A stretch of DNA of 64,000 nucleotides from Mesodorylaimus sp. YZB2_4 (taxonomy: Eukaryota > Nematoda > Enoplea > Dorylaimida > Dorylaimidae), in the NCBI GenBank assembly GCA_030248295.1, contig JASANH010001297.1, positions 186,001 to 250,000 of the forward strand, given 5' to 3'. Made by a program: the position numbers and the translations under genes. Under the pieces are notes generated by a model. That model was not told where the DNA came from. It ran no database searches and saw only the letters and a list, made by a program, of their open reading frames with translations. Shown one piece after another: positions 23,791 to 33,900 of the stretch (position 1 is the stretch's first letter; the number at the start of each line of letters is the position of its first letter).

Positions 23791-24933
23791 TCAAACAAAA
23801 TGATCAGACTCCTTCCTGCCAGGTGAGAGTACTGATCTCCCAGCTGCTCTAGAATGTTGGTTACACGATTGTAGAGCACGACCGGAAATATCGTTCTGAC
23901 CTATTCCTGGTTCAACTTTCCTCCAAAATGGCATCACATTTTTTACTTTCTCACGAAATGCTTTATTAGCTAATGCAACTACATAAAAATCAGACGCATT
24001 CAATATTGAAATCCCAATTGTACGCACAGCTGCCAATACGATTCCTTGAAAACTTGTACTGAATCCAGGTCTAAGCAGCAAAATCGAGTGGGTTATCATG
24101 ACAATGACTTGATTGACAGCTTGTATCGTTTGGTAGACAGTTAAAACAAATAGGGCCCTTTCCGTATTTTTCCTATTTGTTTCCCTCTCATTTCTAACCT
24201 GAGATGGCCACGCCTTACTCCCTACTTGCTTATTCCTCTTGTGATACGAATGAACTAAGTGCACACCCGATGCCGATAGAGCTATGGCTAGGAAAATCCA
24301 AATGGCATTCCTAATGTGTGTTAAAACCGCGCAGAGTGAACTCGTTTGAAAATAAGGGTTATTCACAATTTTATATAATCCTCCAGAGTCTGGAACTAAG
24401 TCTATTTTGTAAAGAAAGGTGATGTATAAGGATGATAAAACGCTGATAGCAAACGATACAGAGACAGCTATCGACTCCCAGACTTTTCTGTTTAGATTCT
24501 TATATTTTATGGGACATTCTAATGCGTAGGCTCTGTCGATCACTGTGACCAGGGACAGGAAGAGGGTCGTGGTCGATGTGATTTCATTGAACATGACTGG
24601 TACGTGACCTGTGAACCACATCAGGCCGTGGGTTTTCCTAAACCAACCAACTCCTGGCTCAGCGTGGGTTCCAGACATCCAACTAAACGTGAGACCTTTC
24701 GAGGCTGAAGCGATAACATCCACGGACTTGGCCATGGTTTCGTAGAGTTGGAAATTATATACCTTCTCTTTTCGCGACTGTTTGTAAAACAGAAGGAAAG
24801 ATAGCACGTGGCCGAAGAAATCGAATAGAATACAAATCGGTTTCACAATGAAGAGAGAAGTGAATGTCAAAGTATTCATTGATTCCATTTCCAAGGCTGA
24901 TACTGTTGCTTTGCAGGACGAATTTGTGGTCAT
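23791..24933 (-). CDS. family A chemoreceptor-like GPCR, intact
   Basis: A 380-residue receptor in one exon. I start at the ATG at 24933-24931 (MTTNSSCK), which aligns with MAANVSCK of the paralogue at 3693-4805; the open frame extends ten codons further without an ATG. NSS at residues 4-6 is a glycosylation sequon. TM3 ends in TVIDRAYAL, the third loop has YHKRNKQV, and TM7 carries NASDFYVV. The tail after TM7 is longer than in the paralogue and rich in Ser/Arg. It is the closest intact relative of the pseudogenes at 13481-14231 and 17459-18777 and is probably their source. A TATATAAA box sits about 160 bases upstream. Function inferred: chemosensory or peptide receptor in the plasma membrane; ligand unknown. 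Confidence 0.87.
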   Translation of the reverse strand: MTTNSSCKATVSALEMESMNTLTFTSLFIVKPICILFDFFGHVLSFLLFYKQSRKEKVYNFQLYETMAKSVDVIASASKGLTFSWMSGTHAEPGVGWFRKTHGLMWFTGHVPVMFNEITSTTTLFLSLVTVIDRAYALECPIKYKNLNRKVWESIAVSVSFAISVLSSLYITFLYKIDLVPDSGGLYKIVNNPYFQTSSLCAVLTHIRNAIWIFLAIALSASGVHLVHSYHKRNKQVGSKAWPSQVRNERETNRKNTERALFVLTVYQTIQAVNQVIVMITHSILLLRPGFSTSFQGIVLAAVRTIGISILNASDFYVVALANKAFREKVKNVMPFWRKVEPGIGQNDISGRALQSCNQHSRAAGRSVLSPGRKESDHFV

Positions 24934-25090
24934 CTTGAGTGTTGGGCTCGCTCGAAATGACAATTATCCGCTTTCAGACAGCTCCTTTGCACTGAAGCCA
25001 GACAGTTCTGGTGACTTCACTATTTCATCAGAGCTTTTTTTCATTACCTAAGGGGTTTGCTGATGAAACCAATCTTTCACGAGAAAAGGT

Positions 25091-25098
25091 TTTATATA
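25091..25098 (-). promoter_or_regulatory. candidate TATA box of the receptor at 23791-24933
   Basis: The minus strand reads TATATAAA about 160 bases before the ATG. The match to the consensus is good and the position is compatible with a short 5' untranslated region. Confidence 0.45.
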
Positions 25099-25839
25099 GT
25101 CGGACAGCTCGCAAAAAAATATCAATCTAACTGGCATCTGGAATAATTTTTCAGAAAACCCAAGTGGGCGATTTTCAAATTTACATTGATCCTTGGATGA
25201 AACGACTTTATGAAATATTGAAGTTGTGAGGAAGCGAAGGGCGAACATTGATTGAAGGAAATTGACGGACTGTCATTCTCTCAAACCTAGATTTGAAAAT
25301 TTCAGTATTGCAGAATTTAAAAGTGTCAGTCTATTCTGAGTCTAATACCAAAGCTAGAAAATAACCTGTGCAGTTTTTAGCCAAGGAATCTTGTAAGCAA
25401 TTATGGAAGCTGCAAAAGCCAAAAAACAGCGCAACTAACATCTTGGTGCCTGATAAGCCAGGTGTACTAGCAATAATAGCCTTCGGGCTCTATTACTAGT
25501 TGCATTTTACTTGCTACTAATCCCTTGTAAGCATAGCCTTCACCTTTGATGATACATTTCTTTGTTAGATGGTAAAAGGTATCGGGAAACGGGAAAATAT
25601 TGACCCCTCGGAGAATGGGGAGTTGAAGCGTGCTCCGAAGAATTCGAGTTGGCAGTAGCAAGCAAGCAATTCATTTGATATTAGTTATTTCACTTTTATA
25701 ATGAGACACCAAAAATTTTTTTACGCTGATTAAAAATATTGTGAGACAAGGTTATTTATAAACCCAAAAAAATACTGGGTCGAAATACAGTGCACATATA
25801 CAGTACGTACACAATGCATAAAATATACAGGAAAGCTAT

Positions 25840-25915
25840 ATATGATACGGGATATCATATATAAATGATATATATGATATATATATGATACGGGATATAT
25901 TATATATATTTATGT
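25840..25915. repeat. alternating AT-rich tract
   Basis: Repeated TGATATATATGATA and GATACGGGATAT units. The tract can form cruciforms and is microsatellite-like. Confidence 0.8.
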
Positions 25916-28221
25916 TGAAGGCAAAAGCCAAAATCAGGCATTCTGCGTTACTAATGTCTAACCAGTGCCATGCATTTTGCGAAATGACCTCGCAGAGACT
26001 GATAGTTTCAGGAGCTGCCAGAGTGACCAGGCAATATGCGGACTTCCAGTTTCAGGAAAAGGTCGAGTTTGGTCGAGAAAGGGCTTTTATAAGCTTGGCA
26101 CAAAAGACGGCTTTATCTTCTGCTCCTATGTGAGAAACGAGTTCGAAATCTTCAAAGGGAACCGTTTTACAGTCAAAAAAGTTGCCGATAAAGAAATAAC
26201 TTTGCCAAAGCTGTCGCTACTTGAATCGATCACTGGGAAACATCGAGGAGTTTTAAAAAATGCCAGCGCAAGGGTGCTTTCGAAAGCGGATGTACATAAA
26301 TGCAGGCTGGCTAATTTGTTGCGTAACAGTCGCTGTCGTGTAAGCTTCAGTTGTCGGAATAAGTTTTCATTTATTATTTAAATGCATCAGCGAAACGTAA
26401 TGCTTTTGAATCGAGAGTGCACAATAAGTCATTTTACAATTATTAAAACGCTCGATTTCGGGTTTTCAAGGTGACCATGATCAGCAAAATGCCTGGAATT
26501 TTTAAATTCCTGTATTTTATCAGTCTCCGCAAGGTCGTTTCGGCTATTGCCTGACGGCGCCGACATTCCGCGAAATACCTGACGCTGATCCGGCATTCCG
26601 CGTGATGCCTGATTTCGGCCTCTGCCTCCTAGCTCACAACTAAAAAGCAGCCTTAAAGTCGCTTGTGGTAGATTGCTGTACATGAGCATCTTCTCTTATA
26701 GTGGGAATGTGCGCGAAAAAGCACTCCGCCAAGCAGGAAATTCGAATTAAGAATGATCTCGGCTATACTGTATCTGCGAGTGTTTTCACGAAAACCTAGA
26801 AATAGCTAAGCCTAGCTTGCCGGGTCATCGGTTTATTCCAATCAGCGCAAAATATGCAGCCTCCTCGATTAAAACGGTCATCCCAAACTTCATTTCCTCT
26901 CGATCAACAGAGCCTGGTAGATGCTAGGTTTTTGATTCATCATTTAGTGACAAAGTGCCCTAATCCGGAACACCACCTCGACTCCACATCTGATCCGATC
27001 CCACGATTTTATGGCAGCCAGAATTACATCCTCCAATAATCTTTTCCACCTGTGCATTGAATTATGATTGTCATCGAACATTCAAGTGGGCTCAATGTGA
27101 AAAAATTATGCATGGAGCGATTTTATATAATGAAGACCAAGTTTCCTTGGAGAACTTTTCGGTTGACGATTGACAGCACTCGTTTATATCGTTTTTTCTG
27201 GATAACTTTACAAAATCACTTGAATTTGTCATTTTTCAAAAACCGTGCAAGAGCTAACATGCATTTCGGTTGAAGCAGCTGGCATTTGAGGATTTTGTGA
27301 GATGCGCATTCACTTGGAGAAGATCTGTTTATTCCTAATTCAAATTTCCCGCTTGGCGGAGCCATTTCTGTGCGCTTATTCACTGTAAAAAAAAGATGCT
27401 CATGTACAGCCATCTACCACAAGCTGTACTATGAGACTGCTTTTTAGTTGTAAGCCGGGTCTATGCCGTCCGTGTGTCCGCAGGTGAAAGCGAGGTGCTT
27501 TCCCTTGATCTCAGTGGGATTTAATGGGATTCAATGGGATTTTTGGTGCCTTCAAATATAGTCTAGTCTAGCATGTCACCACACGGTGATCAGATTCCAA
27601 AAAGACTCGTGATAGCAGCGACGACTTGACCTATTCGTGTGCCGCTTAAGAAGATATCGTCATAGCCTAAAACGAGGAGAGATAATACCGCCAGCACGAA
27701 TGCTAAAAAAGGCGGAGGAGGTTCGATCGAACACAGTCATTGAACATGGCCAGATCGATTTAATAAGTTCCTGCTTGGCATGGTGGCGCCACGAGTCAGA
27801 TATACGCACCCTCCTCCTCTAAAGATGGGTTTTGCTGATAAGTTATTGGGTAGCGTACAAAGAGCAATGACTCGTCGGAAGAGACGCGGTGCTGATAAAT
27901 CAAACTCCGCTAAAGCAGCAAACCGAAGAAAATTACGAGCATCTGATGTTCAGTTACATTCCAGTTGCGTTGCAACTATCATTCCAGAAAACGAAAAAAA
28001 TTCGCAACTATTTCCAACAAATAAAGAGTGTACTTGAGAAATAAGAGCAGATGTAAATATAAAGCACACTATGACGATTACAAGTATGGAACTTCCGCCA
28101 GCAAGCAAAAGAAATCAGACTAATCAATGCGCCTGCCTCAAAACTTTCAAGCTTGTTCGCAATATGTCTGCAATATTTCTCCAGCAAAACTTTCACTTGG
28201 TGGTTTTGATGAATATAAGTT

Positions 28222-29193
28222 TTAGCGGGTTAACTTATACCCATATAAATGCAAGGTGTAAGACTTATTGGTAGCAGTGCGCATATAATGGACCTGCTTT
28301 GGCGAGAAGGGTAACCAATATTGAGACCAATGAATTGGGAAAAACAAATTCGAAGGCAAAATTTTATAACTTTTGTTATCGACCACATTACTCTTATGGA
28401 TGGCAGTCATCAGTCGGGGCCCGATTGATCCCCATCGCCCAGGGACGAAATATTTTTGAATACCATCTAAAGCTGTTTTCATAAACTGATGTCCCCGCTC
28501 AAAAAAGAGCAACCCATTGGCCACAGTGTCGCTGTTCGCCCACCCCACAACGTTCATGAAGCCACTTAGGTTCCTCAGCGTCCACGAGTCAGTGTCCATA
28601 TACCTGCCGCCATATTTGTACAGGTACGCGTAACGAAGAGCATCACTCAATTCGTACACGATATTGGCCGATACTCGGCTACGATTGAGTGCGTATTCCA
28701 CATACCAGTCGTAGGCGGACGTGTGCTCGAAAATAAAGGAAGGTTTCAATGGCGCAAATTCTAAATTCGGGAAAACCAAAGGCTCGAACAATTTGAATGC
28801 ATAAATGAGTTGTTGTCGTCGGGTCAAAACGCAGACTCCGATATCGCTGTTGTGAAAAGCGGCTGTGATGAAGGAACATTTTTCCATCCAGTGCCACCGG
28901 GTTTCATTGTCCTTATCGGGAGTGGTATCGATAAAAATGATTGTGGAATTACTAGGTTTATAGCAGAATCTGTATGCGGACTGGCTTATGCTAGGGCTCA
29001 ATCGAAGATTTGGTGTTAAGCTGAATGAACAATCGCGTTGTAGATAACATACAAATATCACAATAAAACCAGCAAGGAAAGTGACAGCGAAAACCGAACG
29101 TATTATAGATTTGGCGGATTTAAAACGTGCATTTCTTTTCCAAACGATTGGTGGATTGGGAAGTCCATGCGAGAACAGAGTCGATCGCTCCAT
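28222..29193 (-). CDS. alpha-1,4-glycosyltransferase, Gb3 synthase (A4GALT/A4GNT) family
   Basis: A type II Golgi membrane enzyme by homology, which would transfer galactose or GlcNAc in alpha-1,4 linkage from a nucleotide sugar. I start at the ATG at 29193-29191, giving 323 residues; the open frame extends 23 codons upstream without an ATG. A single membrane segment lies near residues 29-51 (VFAVTFLAGFIVIF). The DXD region is at about 199-202 (GGRYMDTDSW), preceded by SDALRYAYLYKYGG, which is typical of the glycosyltransferase sugar-binding DXD domain. The C-terminal Gb3-synthase domain shows LLFFERGHQFM and GSIGPRLMT. NRS at about 170 and NKS near the C-terminus could be glycosylated. No coding intron was seen. 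Acceptor specificity cannot be told from sequence. It is the only glycan gene here and has no functional neighbours. Confidence 0.85.
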   Translation of the reverse strand: MERSTLFSHGLPNPPIVWKRNARFKSAKSIIRSVFAVTFLAGFIVIFVCYLQRDCSFSLTPNLRLSPSISQSAYRFCYKPSNSTIIFIDTTPDKDNETRWHWMEKCSFITAAFHNSDIGVCVLTRRQQLIYAFKLFEPLVFPNLEFAPLKPSFIFEHTSAYDWYVEYALNRSRVSANIVYELSDALRYAYLYKYGGRYMDTDSWTLRNLSGFMNVVGWANSDTVANGLLFFERGHQFMKTALDGIQKYFVPGRWGSIGPRLMTAIHKSNVVDNKSYKILPSNLFFPIHWSQYWLPFSPKQVHYMRTATNKSYTLHLYGYKLTR

Positions 29194-30379
29194 TCTTTGA
29201 ACACGGCAAAATACGAGTATGTCTACTCTCCTGCTGCTTGTACTGAAACGAACAGGACTCACCTGCGCCGATGCAAGATTAAAAAAATTGCCGACGATCC
29301 TCCTCCTTCATTGGAGGCTTGATGATGGCACAGAATATTAATGATCATCGTTTTGACGCCATGGAAATACTTCCGGGTTGCGTAGGAATCGAGTGAGGAC
29401 CTAACTGGCGGCTATCATCACTGTCATGGAATGAAGAAGGATGGAAGCAATATGCTGCTCGATTACATAATAAATTCTATGCCTAGCTTTGCGTCAAATC
29501 TACTGTACTGCTCACGGAACCTCATCTTCAGACAAGCAGATATGATCGTGACAGAAAACACAAATTACATCGAGGAGAGACAACCTGATGGTAAGTGCGC
29601 AGACAACCAGCCAACCACAGACTCAGGAGCCTAACCCAGAAATGTCCCCTGGTTACGTTTACAGCTTTAGTCAGGCATATATTCAGGAAGCTGAGTCAAC
29701 TTAACTAGGCTGGCGCCAAGAGGGCAGGAAAAAATTGAAGTTTTGCATTTCCCCCTGCCGCAAGGGACACCTCCAAGAGGGACATTCTCGACATTATTGC
29801 GCGACTTATACGTACTGTAGATCGTCGGGGGCGAAGGATAAGAGGCGAGGGTGCCTTAGAGGTAACGAAGCCTCGAAACTTTATTTTACCTCATTGAAAT
29901 TTTACCAGCCCCCAAGCCTACTATAAACTTTTTGACGGGCTCTGTTCAACGTAGAATTTGAATTTCCCGCTGCAGCCCATTCATGGCAGCTTCGCGTGGA
30001 TGAAATTTCCCACACTAACAATCGTGTATCTCTCCTAGATTGTGATTCTAATCCATGGTTTTTCAGAATCTATTTCACCATCTTGTGTCATGTGTCCCTT
30101 CATCTTCGATTGTGTCATTACTGATATGATGGATGATGAGCATGAACACAAAGTTGGAAGAGGCAGAGGAAGAATTGTTGAGAGTGTCTCTCGAGGTTTA
30201 GGCATCTAACAATAAGCCATATCACTTCCCTCGCAGCGCTACAGCTTCAGCATACAATATGCAGCTTGCTTTTGTGGAAGAGCAGAGCTGCCTTTGGGGA
30301 GCCTGTCTGAACAGCAGCAGTACACAGCAGAGAAGCATGTTGGATTTGATTCGGACATCGGCAAGCATCTGTGTGCGAG
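29194..30379. other. intergenic between glycosyltransferase and LTR element
   Basis: It contains the 5' side of the glycosyltransferase gene. No other gene was recognised. An E2F-like TTTGAATTTCCCGC sits at 29957-29970. The sequence next to the LTR (30240-30379) does not continue the DNA polymerase that flanks the other LTR. Confidence 0.5.
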
Positions 30380-30936
30380 TGTGATGTAGTTAGGCTGGGA
30401 TGTTCCTAGCACTCAGTCCTAATCACACCACACTCAATTAAGCTTACCCAAAGTTCGCTGATACGGCGAAAATCGTTGGGCTCGGCGAGCGCCCGCAATA
30501 CGTGCCATTGTACTCACGGGAGAGGAGCCGAAGAGAAAAAAAAAGGAAACAAGATGCTGACGAAATTATCGACGGCGTTTACTCAGGAGAACGTGGCGAA
30601 CGAGAATACACTCTGACTGAACATGCTCAGGGCTCCTCCTTATATACCCATCCTAATACACAGGCCTATGGTAAGACTAGTTGGCAATCGGTGCAAATAA
30701 GAAAACTGGAATGCAGTCTAAAGTCAATATGCAAAACAGGATAATGCACGTGCCTATGCCTAATCAGTCGTCATGCAAATCTACAGAATAGAATTCGGTC
30801 AAGGTGCAGAAAAACCCCGATGGCAGGATCAATAACACGAAACGTATCTATTCCTAATGAGCTTGCTTGCTTTGGTCCTAACATAAGAAGAGATTCTCAC
30901 TCTCATTGTGCGGCAAATCCAAATAACCATATCACA
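30380..30936 (-). repeat. 3' LTR of the gypsy element
   Basis: 557 bp, identical by eye to 37234-37790 (offset 6854 throughout), ending TG...CA with a 6-bp terminal inversion TGTGAT/ATCACA. Flanking host bases on the left are GCGAG. Confidence 0.95.
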
Positions 30937-30971
30937 CACGCCGGGGATGAAGACGAAAGCGTCCTCGCTCG

Positions 30972-33900
30972 TCATTTCTTCTTCGTAGTCCATGGCTCTG
31001 GCTGGTATCGCTCCGTCTTGGTTGGATTTGACCGTAGACCATCACCTCGACTCCGCGTTGGCGCTTGGGTTGGCGCCCTTGATCGACTGGGCTTGGAAAT
31101 TGTTGGTCTTGATGCTGTGGTCACAGCTGGCGGTGCGGCTGGTACGGCCATTGTCGGAGAGGACTGTTGAGGTGGGTTGCTTGATATAACCATGGTCGGT
31201 GGTAATCCGGGTTCCACTGGCTTGCTGGGTGACGATGGCGGTGTCTGAAATTCTGGGGATTGCCGACCTAAACCTACCTCAAGAGACTCCCGAGATGAAG
31301 ATGACAACTCGGACTTTGGCTGCGGTTGTTCTTGTGCCCGTGGCTGCTTCTGCTGTGTCGTGTCTCGGGGCTCCATATTTTGTGGCAGCTGGTCGGGTGG
31401 TATCAGCGCTGGTATGTTATTGTTGGATAGCGTTTGAACTATTGGCACATCATCTTCTTCGTCTCCGTCATATTCTGGTGGCAATTGCCAAGGAGCATGG
31501 CAAGGTTTCAAGCGATTGTTATGGACGATGATGCGTTTGCCCGTTGGTTGGTTCCACATTCGAATTACACTGTCTACCAGTGTTGGCTTAGCCAAGATGA
31601 TGTATGGCCCATCCCACTTTGGCTGTAACTTTGCACCTAGTCCCTTCGGGACAGTCTGTAGCCATGCCAAGCTGTTGATTTCAAACTCGTACTTCTGTTT
31701 ATGCCGATCATAGTCTTGTTTTTGTCTTTCCTGGGCCTCTCGCAGATTGCTGCGAATGATGTACTTCATGGCTTCGAGGCCTGCGGCCACGTCATCGGCG
31801 TAATCTTTGGTCTTTCGTCTCTCCGTTGGGTGTTTTGATAGTTCCCCTGGTATTTGCGGCTCTCTCCCAAACAGTATCTTGTAAGGAGAGTATTTAAGAG
31901 TGGACTGGATTGATGAACGGTACGCAAAAAGCAAAAACGGTAGTGCCTGATCCCACTCTTTTGAGAATTGCGAGATGTAAATTCCTAGCATGGTACCCAA
32001 GACTTTGTTGAAACGTTCCGTTAAGCCATTGCACATGGGGTGGTATGCCGTGGTATTCTTCTTTTTGATATCGCACATTTTGCAAACTTCTTGCATCATG
32101 TTGGACAGAAATTCTTTTCCCCTGTCTGATACGAGCTCTGCACAACTGCCATAACGGCACAGTATTTCTCGTACGAACGCCGTGGCGGCTGATTTCGATG
32201 TCTTGTCTGGCAATGGCACAGCTTCTACCCAGCGTGAAAAATAGTCCGTAAATACGATGATGTACTCATTTCCTTGCTTACTCCGAGGAAGTGGCCCAAA
32301 AAGGTCCACGCCCACCCGCTCCCATGGCGCGGCTGTGGTTGGCATGGGTTGCATTGGTGCCGCGTGAGTACGTGTGGGGTTCTTAAAACGTGCGCACCAA
32401 GGGCACTGTTTGACATAGCGCTCCACATCTTGGAAGTATCCGTCCCAATAGTAGCGTTGCGCCACCTTGTCGAATGTCTTGCCTATTCCAAAATGTGCGG
32501 CGAACACATCACTGTGGCACTGTTCCAGAATTTCGCCCTTGAGATTGTTTGGGATGACTGTTTGAAATACGGGCTCTGTATTCTTGCTCCACTTCATGAG
32601 ATGCACTAGAATTCCGTCCTTGATCATGTACCGTGGCCTCTCTAGCAGAAATTGCTTTGCCAGCTGCTCATCTCGTGGCAAGATCCCGCTTTCCAGAAAT
32701 TCGATCCTAGCATTCAATGCGCTATCACTGCGTTGTTGCAATGCCAAGTCAGCATAGCGCGCGTTCTTCTCCCATTTGTTCAGGTCCAACTGGGACACCT
32801 CTTTCTCAATGGCTGCTAGGACCGTGTTGTCAATACTAGCTCTTGACAGAGCATCGACGTTGGCGTGAAGTTTCCCTGGTCGATAGCGGATCTCAAAGTG
32901 CATTCCTGCTAAGTTCGCTATCCATTTCGCAAATCGGCCGTCGTGAGTCTTATTCTTGAATATGTACACCAATGGCAAGTGATCAGTAATGATCGTGAAC
33001 TTTTGCCCATAGATGTATGGCCTGAACAACTTGACAGCCCAATACACACCAAGGCCTTCTATTTCTGACACGGAATACCTGGTTTCGGCTGGCAGGAGGG
33101 ACCTACTGGCGTATGCCACTGGGTGCTCCTTGTTGTCGTCGTCTTTCTGCGACAAGATTGCACCGAGGCCCTCTCTGCTCGCATCCGTGTATATGGTGAA
33201 TGGTTTGTGGAAATTCGGATATGCCAAAATTGGTGCTGTTGTCAGCCGTTCTTTAAGCTCGTTGAAAGCCCTATTGCTATCCGAACCCCATTTGAATTTG
33301 ACGCTCTCTTTGGTTAGCTCGAAAAGTGGGCGTGCCAGTTGTGAGAAATTTTTGATGAATCGTCTATAGAATGAGCACATGCCCAAGAATCGACGCACCG
33401 CTTTCTTATCTTTTGGGATTGTCATTTCTTTTACTGCCTTTATTTTACTCTCCTCGACCTTGAGTCCTGAGGCTGAGATTGTGTGTCCCAAAAACGAAAG
33501 TTCAGATTTCAGAAAACTGCACTTGGACAATTTCAACCTCAGATTGACCTTATGTAAACGTTCGAGGACTGCTTGCAGACGTTGTTGATGTTCCTCGAAA
33601 GTAGATGCAAAGACTAACACGTCGTCCAAATACACGAGGCATCGTTCCCATGTCAGGCCTGATAGGACTGCATTCATGAGGCGCATAAAGACAGCTGGTG
33701 AGTTGGTGAGTCCGAATGGTAAGACTTTCCACTGGTAGTGACCTCCTCCGGGTACACGGAAAGCAGTTTTTTCCTTATCTCCATCCTTCAGCTTTATCTG
33801 CCAGTATCCGGATATCAAATCCAGACTGGAAAAGAATTTAGCGCCCGAAAGCGAGTCCAGTATATCATCGATGCGTGGTAGAGGGAACTCATCTCGCACA

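Larger units (their letters stand above)
24934..28221. other. intergenic, AT-rich, no confident gene
   Basis: It contains the promoter of the receptor to the left, an alternating AT tract at 25840-25915, and a 24-bp inverted pair (25979-26003 and 26517-26541). The plus-strand open frame at 25965-26381 lies between that pair but has no recognisable domain. A basic open frame at about 27824-28037 (MGFADKLLGS) is likewise unrecognised. Confidence 0.4.

Noticed and set aside
25965-26381. 138-codon open frame between short inverted repeats as a transposase
   Set aside because: No DDE, helix-turn-helix or zinc motif is visible, and the frame begins inside one of the repeats.
29194-29262. Glycosyltransferase start upstream at 29262
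   Set aside because: That position is a GTG and looks more like a splice donor (CAG/GTGAGT). The first ATG in frame is at 29193.
30502-30744. Plus-strand 80-codon frame in each LTR
   Set aside because: It is antisense to the element and present in both LTRs only because they are identical. No coding evidence.
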